Positions 1-4,163 of a DNA stretch of 6,928 nucleotides are shown one piece after another. Numbering within the stretch: the first letter of the stretch is position 1; each line of letters starts with the position of its first letter. Source of the stretch: JANNFX01 sp031380225 (GTDB lineage: Bacteria > Pseudomonadota > Alphaproteobacteria > Rhizobiales > Hyphomicrobiaceae); contig JANNFX010000051.1 of NCBI GenBank assembly GCA_031380225.1, positions 1 through 6,928 on the forward strand, given 5' to 3'. Both the position numbers and the translations under genes were made by a program. The notes beneath the pieces are model-generated. The model searched no databases. It had not been told where the DNA came from and worked only from the letters and a program-made list of their open reading frames with translations.

Positions 1-502
1 CGAAGGCTGCAAGCACTTCGGCCTTCTCGGGCTTCGGGACCTTGACGAAGTCCAGGGTCCGTCCGAGTTCCGCTGCGACCTCATCGAATTCGGCCGGAGA
101 GATCTGGAGGTCCCGGTGGGCCTCCTCAAGGCCGAGCGGCGTCTTGCCGGGCTTATTGGCCGTGTACTGGTAGGGCCCACCAGAAACGTTGCAGACCCAC
201 AGCGTCCGCATGAACTTGAGGCCGGGCAGCCTTCCTAGGTTCTTGGTATGCCATTCCTTGAGCTGCGGGTTCTTGGATTCCTGGCCGACGATGGGGTTCT
301 TCACAACGGCATCACTGAAGTGATCCACGACCGCCGCAATGGCGAACACGCCGCCTAATCTATCGTACAGACTCTTGTCAGGGATGGTTTTCTTCTCAGC
401 CGCTTGCGCGATATTTGCGCCCGTCAAAACTGCCACCGGGGCGGCGATCAGTGTCAGCCCTGCAACTGCAATCAAGCCTCGTCTTGTGAAATCCTGTTTC
501 AT
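1..502 (-). CDS. Exported group 1 truncated haemoglobin (3' partial)
   Basis: I translated this frame by hand from the ATG at 502; 167 codons are visible and the C-terminus lies beyond the left edge. The start has an AAGGAA ribosome site 5-6 bases upstream. Residues 1-35 form an export signal: twin arginines in TRRGL (6-10), a hydrophobic stretch to about 27, and a likely AQA/AE cleavage site near 34. Residues 45-167 match the 2/2 globin fold of group 1 truncated haemoglobins: LYDRLGG (45-51), a helix-B segment AVVDHF (57-62), GGPYQYT (108-114), and the proximal haem histidine in LEEAHRDLQIS (H129). The end, KVPKPEKAEVL, is typical of the final helix, so only some 10-20 residues should be missing. 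The helix-B position that is tyrosine (B10) in mycobacterial trHbN is serine here (S63). Such proteins bind haem and handle O2 or NO; export would place this one in the periplasm, which is an inference. The gene stands alone behind a probable stress promoter. Confidence 0.85.
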   Translation of the reverse strand, partial: MKQDFTRRGLIAVAGLTLIAAPVAVLTGANIAQAAEKKTIPDKSLYDRLGGVFAIAAVVDHFSDAVVKNPIVGQESKNPQLKEWHTKNLGRLPGLKFMRTLWVCNVSGGPYQYTANKPGKTPLGLEEAHRDLQISPAEFDEVAAELGRTLDFVKVPKPEKAEVLAAF

Positions 503-739
503 GACCATTCCTTTGAATAAAGGGGCTCGTAGGCAAACGTGCTCATAGGCAAATAAGTTCCGGGAGCCTGGCACTATCTCGAAATTGAAAGATCTCAATG
601 TCGCCTCAGGCTCAAAAACTGAAATGAGCCAATCAGACATTGGCGGCTTTGGCCTATGGGCGGAACTTTGCTGGAAGCGAGAGGCGGATATTTCAATAGC
701 GGCAACGGAACTGGAGGAACGTCGCAAGCCGCATCAACA
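503..739. other. Intergenic region with two overlapping inverted repeats
   Basis: This gap separates the Coq10/RatA-family gene (stop at 740) from the globin gene; both are on the minus strand. GGCTCA (609-614) pairs with TGAGCC (625-630) around a 10-base loop. GCCAAT (628-633) pairs with ATTGGC (639-644) around a 5-base loop. The two stems share GCC at 628-630 and could compete. Neither is followed by a T run on the minus strand, so a rho-independent terminator is not clear. The possible reading frames here lack ribosome sites and recognisable products. Confidence 0.4.
536..561 (-). promoter_or_regulatory. Candidate EcfG (general stress sigma) promoter of the globin gene
   Basis: On the minus strand GGAAC (561-557) is followed after exactly 17 bases by CGTT (539-536). 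This matches the alphaproteobacterial EcfG consensus GGAAC-N16/17-CGTT without a mismatch. It lies 34 bases upstream of the globin start codon, giving a short leader of roughly 25 bases that includes the ribosome site. It is the only exact match I found in the gene upstream regions of this window. Confidence 0.65.
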
Positions 740-1279
740 CTAAACACCCGCCACTGGCGCATCGCGCCCATAAACCTTCCGCGCACGATCCTCGAATGCC
801 GCTGCAAATTGCCGGAAAGCTTTATCGAAGACCGCACCCATCAGAATTGCCAACAACGGCGAGCGGAATTCATAGTCGACATAGAAATCGATGTCGGTAA
901 GGCTGATGGGGTCAGACCCCTCGCGACGAACATCGCCATTTGGTTGCGCCATCAGGTGCGAGGGGTTTGACCCCGAACGCACCGGCAAAAACCGCCAACG
1001 ATTTTCTAAGCGCCGGAACGGTCCGTCGAGATATTCAACTAGGATTGCGTTAGCGTCTGGATTGAGTGTCACGCGCGAGGTGAAGGTTTCACGGATGGCC
1101 TTGTAGCCAACCCCCATCCGCGCGGTCAGCACAGACTGAGGTGGCCTCTCCTCGCGACCAAGCACCTGAAGGCTGTCGCACATTGGCAGAAATTCGGGAT
1201 AGCGCTCGACGTCGGCCACGACGTCAAACATCTGCCGGGCTGAAAACGGCACGCGACGGACGTTTGAAAACGCAGGCAT
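740..1279 (-). CDS. Coq10/RatA-family START-like (polyketide cyclase-type) protein
   Basis: This 179-residue protein opens with the family signature RRVPFSARQMFDVVADVERYPEF (8-30, quoted in part: ADVERYPEFLP at 22-32), continues with MGVGYKAIRETFTSRV (55-70) and LDGPFRRLENRW (84-95), and ends with VDYEFRSPLL (134-143) and a long amphipathic C-terminal helix (145-172). These are landmarks of the Coq10/RatA group, a START-like fold with a hydrophobic cavity. Eukaryotic Coq10 binds coenzyme Q; Escherichia coli RatA was described as a ribosome-association toxin. In alphaproteobacteria a quinone or lipid chaperone role is the likelier reading (inference). Family members are usually about 145-155 residues; the excess lies at about 101-127, where a palindromic DNA element has been inserted in frame between FLPV and TDIDFYVDYEF. 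The start is fixed by the conserved N-terminus, though the GAGG ribosome site (1283-1286) sits unusually close to it. It starts 32 bases after the GlsB-like gene and may be cotranscribed. Confidence 0.87.
   Translation of the reverse strand: MPAFSNVRRVPFSARQMFDVVADVERYPEFLPMCDSLQVLGREERPPQSVLTARMGVGYKAIRETFTSRVTLNPDANAILVEYLDGPFRRLENRWRFLPVRSGSNPSHLMAQPNGDVRREGSDPISLTDIDFYVDYEFRSPLLAILMGAVFDKAFRQFAAAFEDRARKVYGRDAPVAGV
905..976. repeat. REP-like palindromic element inserted in frame in a coding region
   Basis: Arm 1 (908-924) and arm 2 (958-974) are inverted copies matching at 16 of 17 bases. Each arm is itself near-palindromic, of the form GGGGTC-N-GACCCC. The segment between arms (925-957) carries a small inner stem, TGG/CCA at 941-951. 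On the coding (minus) strand both arms read as a tetrapeptide, GSNP (residues 103-106) and GSDP (121-124). The segment is absent from the usual family domain and contains no stop. The paired-hairpin layout resembles REP/BIME elements or the protein-inserted palindromic elements known from Rickettsia. The exact boundaries are approximate because no target duplication is obvious. Confidence 0.7.
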
Positions 1280-1311
1280 GAGCCTCAGTGCTTATTGAAG
1301 TCGCCGCGGAG

Positions 1312-1605
1312 TTACCGGCCGCCAAGAAAGCGAGCAATGAGGACCACGAGCATAGCCCCTATTGTCGAGACAGCGATTTGGTTGCCATACGTCGGGATGA
1401 TCGTATTGAAGTCGTAGGGGAGCGTGAACATCCCCTGTTGCACCATCCAACCGCCGACCAAAGCTCCAATAACGCCAATGATGAGATTGCGGATTAATCC
1501 GCCGCCTCCGAGCAGCAAACCAGCCAACCAGCCTGCGATGAGACCATTAATAAGCATGATCACTAAGTCGGGACGATCTCGCAGATATCCGATATATTCG
1601 TCCAT
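1312..1605 (-). CDS. GlsB/YeaQ/YmgE-family stress response membrane protein
   Basis: This 97-residue protein belongs to the transglycosylase-associated (GlsB/YeaQ/YmgE) family of tiny inner-membrane proteins. It has three hydrophobic segments at about 14-33, 38-56 and 76-95. Glycine-rich helix faces are clear: INGLIAGWLAGLLLGGGG (19-36) and IIGVIGALVGGWM (42-54), followed by a polar loop and a final helix ending ARFLGGR. Despite the name, no enzymatic activity is established for the family; members are commonly induced by stress. It carries about ten more N-terminal residues (MDEYIGYLRD) than short relatives. The start is supported by a good AGAGGAG ribosome site (1611-1617) with a 5-base spacer. 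It lies 83 bases behind the lipoprotein at 1689-1994 and 32 bases ahead of the Coq10/RatA-family gene. Confidence 0.9.
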   Translation of the reverse strand: MDEYIGYLRDRPDLVIMLINGLIAGWLAGLLLGGGGLIRNLIIGVIGALVGGWMVQQGMFTLPYDFNTIIPTYGNQIAVSTIGAMLVVLIARFLGGR

Positions 1606-1630
1606 AGTGGCTCCTCTGGGCTTGATACGC

Positions 1631-1668
1631 GGCCGAACTCTGTAAAAGGTCCAGCTACCAGGCCGAAC
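1631..1668. repeat. Direct repeat GGCCGAAC upstream of the GlsB-like gene
   Basis: GGCCGAAC occurs at 1631-1638 and again at 1661-1668, a spacing of exactly 30 bases, which is close to three helical turns. Both copies lie in the 83-base gap upstream of the GlsB-like start at 1605, on the same face of the helix. They could be activator half-sites, but eight bases recurring once is weak evidence. Confidence 0.3.
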
Positions 1669-1688
1669 CTAATCTCAACACGGCTCAA

Positions 1689-1994
1689 TTAGTGTGGGGC
1701 TTCGTGACAGCGGGCCTTAAGGTAGTCATTCAGCAAGCTGTTGTAAGCGTCAGCGTCGGCCTTGGCGCCGGACGACAACTTTGAGCCCGCCGCTTGGGCC
1801 TCGATTGACCCGCGCACGCCCTTGGCATCAAGTTGGCTAAGGCGCGATTTGATGGATTGGCATGTGCTTCCAGCCGGCAGAGACGCGGCTTGGCTACCGC
1901 CGCCACCCGCGCAACCGCCCAATAGCAACGAAATAGCCGCGCACCCGAATGCGGTTGCCCATAGACTGTTCGCGCGTCGCTCTGTCGCCTGCAT
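1689..1994 (-). CDS. Small lipoprotein with a paired-cysteine module
   Basis: The 101-residue product has a lipoprotein signal peptide: basic RR at 6-7, a hydrophobic core at 11-25, and a lipobox LLGGC with the lipidated cysteine at C28. A Gly/Ser/Ala-rich tether (29-43) follows. The mature domain is small and helical, bounded by two cysteines, C45 and C96 (50 residues between them), which may form a disulphide. It contains the C-x13-GV pattern also present in the lipoprotein at 2239-2856. I do not recognise a named family, and no function is assigned. The ATG at 1994 is the only fitting start, because the signal peptide begins there, but it lacks a well-spaced ribosome site: GGGGA directly abuts the start. 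The export prediction is much firmer than any role. Confidence 0.75.
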   Translation of the reverse strand: MQATERRANSLWATAFGCAAISLLLGGCAGGGGSQAASLPAGSTCQSIKSRLSQLDAKGVRGSIEAQAAGSKLSSGAKADADAYNSLLNDYLKARCHEAPH

Positions 1995-2024
1995 TCCCCA
2001 CTCACTCTGTTCGTGCGATCCACA

Positions 2025-2036
2025 ACGCTATAGCGT
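2025..2036. promoter_or_regulatory. Perfect 12-base palindrome upstream of the small lipoprotein
   Basis: ACGCTATAGCGT is a perfect palindrome 31-42 bases upstream of the lipoprotein start at 1994. It contains a TATAG core that could be part of a -10 region, or it could be a dimeric regulator's site. On the minus strand GGATT lies 16 bases before the CGTT that overlaps its end, an imperfect EcfG-like arrangement with two mismatches in the -35 box. I treat the promoter reading as weak. Confidence 0.35.
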
Positions 2037-2209
2037 GCGGTCTAATCCTGTGCACCGGCTTAAACCCAACGGCTCATACCGTCCGGCTTTTGCCCAGCGC
2101 ATCCTGGCAGCCCTGTTAGCAGAGGCAGATGCCCGCGTTAACCCGTCTTGGCCACATGACCGTGGGTTATCAAGTCGTCGGGGCGGCACTGTGGCAGCAT
2201 TACCGCAAC

Positions 2210-2225
2210 AGGGGCTCTTGCCCCT
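2210..2225 (-). terminator. Hairpin behind the Ala/Pro/Val-rich lipoprotein gene
   Basis: AGGGGC (2210-2215) and GCCCCT (2220-2225) form a perfect 6-bp stem with a TCTT loop. The next bases allow an outer CCG/CGG pairing (2203-2205 with 2230-2232) across unpaired bases. It lies 14 bases beyond the stop codon at 2239 on the minus strand. The T tract after the stem is poor (TGTTG), so it may be a weak terminator or simply a 3'-end stabilising hairpin. Confidence 0.5.
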
Positions 2226-2238
2226 ATTACGGAATCAA

Positions 2239-2856
2239 CTAATGGGCCCCAGCAGCGACAGAGACGCCTGGAATGACCGGCATCGGTGTGACGGCAGCAG
2301 CAGGAGCGGGTGCAGCTGAAGCGACGGGTGCCGGAGGAGCGACGACGGGAGCCGCTACAGCAACGGGCGCGACCGGTGCTACGGCGGGGGCAGCAACTGG
2401 CGCAGCCGCGACAGCAGCCGGTTTCACGACAGCAGCCTGCTTCTTAGGAGCGGGCGTTGCTGCAGGAGCAGTCGCGACAGGTGCCACTGGAACTGCCGGA
2501 GCAATGTAAGCCGACTTCAAACCAGGCGCCGAGCATTTCGCCTGATATTCGATATTCGCCTTGGTGAGTTCCGCCACTTGTGCAAGCGAAGCGCGCTTTA
2601 CAGGGACAGTTGATGACTTCCCTTGAGCAGCCTGTTCGACACGCTCAGCCACACCGTCCTTGCGGATTCCGTCGATCTTAGCCAGTAAGGCAACGCAAAC
2701 TGGATCGGGCCGAGGCGATGTCATCGCCACCTTGGCGGCGTTAGCGTCAACGGATGAGGTCGTAACGTTCGAACCCAGAATGCCGCTGTCCGCGCATCCT
2801 GTGAGCCATCCGCACGCCGCCACTGCTGCCATCGTAATCGTCGATTTCGTTTTCAT
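2239..2856 (-). CDS. Ala/Pro/Val-rich lipoprotein with a paired-cysteine module
   Basis: The 205-residue product begins with a lipoprotein signal peptide (basic MKTK, hydrophobic 6-18, lipobox LTGC with the lipidated cysteine at C21). A short linker leads to a helical module at about 53-110 with two cysteines, C54 and C108. The pattern C-x13-GV (GV at 68-69) is shared with the neighbouring lipoprotein at 1689-1994, suggesting the two are paralogues. Residues 118-205 are a low-complexity tail dominated by Ala, Pro and Val (repeats such as APVAP and PAPVA), interrupted only by KKQ at 138-140. Such tails are usually extended spacers that cross the periplasm or contact peptidoglycan; this is an inference. 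The GGGGGA ribosome site (2862-2867) supports the start. I cannot name the family. The gene diverges from the PRC-barrel gene across a 560-base gap. Confidence 0.8.
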   Translation of the reverse strand: MKTKSTITMAAVAACGWLTGCADSGILGSNVTTSSVDANAAKVAMTSPRPDPVCVALLAKIDGIRKDGVAERVEQAAQGKSSTVPVKRASLAQVAELTKANIEYQAKCSAPGLKSAYIAPAVPVAPVATAPAATPAPKKQAAVVKPAAVAAAPVAAPAVAPVAPVAVAAPVVAPPAPVASAAPAPAAAVTPMPVIPGVSVAAGAH

Positions 2857-2876
2857 CCGGTTCCCCCAGTCAGGCC

Positions 2877-2939
2877 ATTACCCGAGCGATCAAATTGGAA
2901 TCGCACAATCTTCTTCAAATCGTGTGTGTCGCGGGTAAT
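2877..2939. promoter_or_regulatory. 8-bp inverted repeat in the upstream region of the long lipoprotein
   Basis: ATTACCCG (2877-2884) and CGGGTAAT (2932-2939) are perfect inverse copies flanking 47 bases. Just inside, GCGA (2886-2889) and TCG (2929-2931) could extend the pairing imperfectly. The nearer arm begins 20 bases before the start codon at 2856. It may be an operator pair bridged by looping or a folded 5' leader. Confidence 0.35.
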
Positions 2940-3049
2940 CCCAGTCGGCAAGCTCCGCAGACCTGATTAAAGGTGCAGCACTCGCCGTTGACAAGGGCGA
3001 ATCTGTGGAAAAGCCTAACTTTGCATCCGTAATGCCACACTTTTCGGCA

Positions 3050-3073
3050 GTTCGATCCTGTCGGCAATCGAAC
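3050..3073. repeat. 7-bp inverted repeat GTTCGAT/ATCGAAC
   Basis: GTTCGAT (3050-3056) and ATCGAAC (3067-3073) are perfect inverse copies with a 10-base spacer, a geometry typical of a dimeric regulator's operator. It sits about 200 bases from the lipoprotein start and about 345 bases from the PRC-barrel start, so its target is unclear. Confidence 0.3.
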
Positions 3074-3192
3074 CAATGGCAAGGCATTGCGACCACCGCT
3101 TAGACCCCTAATTATTGATTTCTACGTCAGGCTGAGCGGAATCGAGCGATAACCAACCATCCGACTAGTTCGCTTTTTGCCGCCACACCTCA

Positions 3193-3225
3193 GTTGCCAG
3201 CGAGCAACGATCCGGGCACGGATCG
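3193..3225. repeat. Two abutting stem-loops
   Basis: GTTGC (3193-3197) pairs with GCAAC (3204-3208). Immediately afterwards CGATCCG (3208-3214) pairs with CGGATCG (3219-3225) around a GGCA loop, a perfect 7-bp stem. Neither strand has a T run after the pair, so they are not a standard terminator. Their role is unknown. Confidence 0.4.
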
Positions 3226-3339
3226 GCTTCAGGAAAATGCGGCGCTGACGTGGCAATGGACTGAAATTAATAGGCTCGCCTCACGCCTTCGTGACCTGAA
3301 TATCCTCGTCAGATCAAGATCATCGCCCAACCTTAACCC

Positions 3340-3391
3340 TGGGCGCCAAAGCTCAATGGCTACCATTCCGGCAGTCTGGCAATGGCGCCCA
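3340..3391 (+). promoter_or_regulatory. Possible structured leader before the PRC-barrel gene
   Basis: TGGGCGCC (3340-3347) pairs with GGCGCCCA (3384-3391), enclosing a second small hairpin, AATGG/CCATT (3355-3359 with 3363-3367). The outer stem ends 11 bases before the AAGGAG ribosome site at 3403-3408. If it is transcribed, this would be a nested structure just ahead of the translation start. GGCGCC is self-complementary, which makes the match less striking than its length suggests. Confidence 0.3.
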
Positions 3392-3416
3392 TAGCAGAAG
3401 ATAAGGAGTACCAGTC

Positions 3417-3935
3417 ATGGTGTTCGATAAACTGGTTCGACCAATCGCAGGTGCGTTGGCCCTGACAGCCGCGCCCTTCCTGCTCGCACTCGCCGTCTCC
3501 GCTCAGACGGCACCGCCTGCTCCCGGGCAGGCCCCCGCGGCAGGCAAGTACGAGCCTGTACCCGGTGGGCCGGCCCCGGCTCCGGCGGCAAAGTCTCCTA
3601 ATGCCGGCTACGGCGCGGCAGCGGAGGACAACGCTTCAGAGGAACCGGCGGCTAAACCGGGATCAACTGCGGCGGCAAAGAGTGCAACAGACCCGCTGGT
3701 CGGCCTTGAAGTCGTGAGTAACGACGGCAAGAAGATCGGCGAGGTTATGGCCGTGAAGGCTGGACCTGACGGAAAGCTCCGTGAGATCCACGTTAAGACC
3801 GGCTCCTTCCTGGGCTTCGGCGGCAAGACCGTCGCCATCCCAGCCGACATGCTCTCCAAACAAGGAGAGAAGGTCGCTGTAGCTATGCCTGCAAGCGACA
3901 TCGGCAAGTTGCCGAAACTCGAAGTGCAGGGTTAA
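3417..3935 (+). CDS. Exported PRC-barrel domain protein
   Basis: The 172-residue protein has a Sec signal peptide (basic KLVR at 5-8, hydrophobic 9-27, likely cleavage VSA/QT after residue 29). A Pro/Ala-rich low-complexity linker follows (31-90). The C-terminal part (about 91-170) is a PRC-barrel: DPLVGLEVVSNDGKKIGEV (92-110), then LREIHVKTGSFLGFGGKTVAIP (121-142) and a closing strand KVAVAM. PRC-barrels are small beta-barrels first defined in the photosynthetic reaction-centre H subunit and RimM; stand-alone exported versions are frequent in alphaproteobacteria and are often stress-related. The partner or ligand is not known. The start is supported by a strong AAGGAG site (3403-3408) with an 8-base spacer. 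The gene appears monocistronic, with a terminator just behind it. Confidence 0.87.
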   Translation: MVFDKLVRPIAGALALTAAPFLLALAVSAQTAPPAPGQAPAAGKYEPVPGGPAPAPAAKSPNAGYGAAAEDNASEEPAAKPGSTAAAKSATDPLVGLEVVSNDGKKIGEVMAVKAGPDGKLREIHVKTGSFLGFGGKTVAIPADMLSKQGEKVAVAMPASDIGKLPKLEVQG

Positions 3936-3968
3936 GGCTGTAAGTACTTCGGATATTCAACGATGCAC

Positions 3969-4008
3969 AAGCGGGCCGCCTTTGGAAACGGGGGCGGCCC
4001 GTTTGGGT
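3969..4008 (+). terminator. Rho-independent terminator of the PRC-barrel gene
   Basis: CGGGCCGCC (3972-3980) and GGCGGCCCG (3993-4001) form a perfect 9-bp GC stem with a 12-base loop. The stem extends outward by a G-T and two A-T pairs (3969-3971 with 4002-4004). The tail TTTGGGTT is moderately T-rich. It starts 33 bases after the stop codon and insulates the fic promoter from upstream transcription. Confidence 0.8.
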
Positions 4009-4064
4009 TGAGGGGAAATAGCGGACCGGGGGTTCCCAAGCGCGTCAATTAACGTATCGGTACC

Positions 4065-4153
4065 GTCGACACGAAGTGCATAACGTGTCGATTTTTTAAT
4101 TTTTTGTCGACACAAATGGTGATATACGTCGACAAAAAATGGTTTTTTCGACA
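4065..4153. promoter_or_regulatory. Five-site TGTCGACA-type operator array upstream of fic
   Basis: Five TCGA-centred sites, variants of TGTCGACA, occur in 89 bases. Their TCGA cores are at 4066-4069, 4088-4091, 4107-4110, 4129-4132 and 4148-4151. The core-to-core spacings are 22, 19, 22 and 19 bases, a mean of 20.5 or about two helical turns. Sites 1 and 2 form an 8-bp inverted repeat (TCGACACG/CGTGTCGA, 10-base spacer). Sites 3 and 4 form a perfect 13-bp inverted repeat including six-base A and T tracts (4099-4111 with 4128-4140). The last site ends 10 bases before the fic ATG, so a bound protein would cover the ribosome-site region. A weak -10-like TATACG lies at 4123-4128 between sites 3 and 4. 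The arrangement strongly suggests cooperative repression; the regulator is unknown, and Fic itself is a candidate. Confidence 0.7.
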
Positions 4154-4163
4154 TGTTGGGTAG

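Larger units (their letters stand above)
2857..3416. other. Long divergent intergenic region with several inverted repeats
   Basis: These 560 bases lie between the minus-strand lipoprotein and the plus-strand PRC-barrel gene. The short open frames have no ribosome site, no domain-like composition and no recognisable product. Structures seen: ATTACCCG/CGGGTAAT at 2877-2939; GTTCGAT/ATCGAAC at 3050-3073; two abutting hairpins at 3193-3208 and 3208-3225; and a possible leader structure at 3340-3391. I found no exact EcfG promoter and no convincing sigma-70 promoter. The length leaves room for an unannotated small RNA, but no terminator-like poly-T end marks one. Confidence 0.5.

Noticed and set aside
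595..837. Minus-strand 80-codon frame downstream of the Coq10/RatA-family gene
   Set aside because: It overlaps the C-terminal coding region of that gene in another frame and has no ribosome site or recognisable product.
1762..2319. Plus-strand open frame of 185 codons
   Set aside because: It runs antisense across the small lipoprotein, the gap and the end of the second lipoprotein. The protein has random-like composition, and the minus-strand genes have signal peptides and lipoboxes.
2273..2509. Plus-strand frame coding an Ala/Gly/Thr-rich peptide
   Set aside because: It is the complement of the Ala/Pro/Val-rich tail of the lipoprotein on the minus strand. Its composition follows from GC-rich repeats and it has no ribosome site.
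3044..3074. T-arm-like sequence (GTTCGATCC loop with a 5-bp stem), suggesting a tRNA gene
   Set aside because: No matching 5' acceptor strand, D-arm or anticodon arm is found in the preceding 60-70 bases. The same bases are better explained as a simple inverted repeat.
3194..3394. Possible small gene in the 560-base gap
   Set aside because: There is no ribosome site, no ATG at the stated start and no recognisable sequence, and it overlaps the inverted repeats of the intergenic region.
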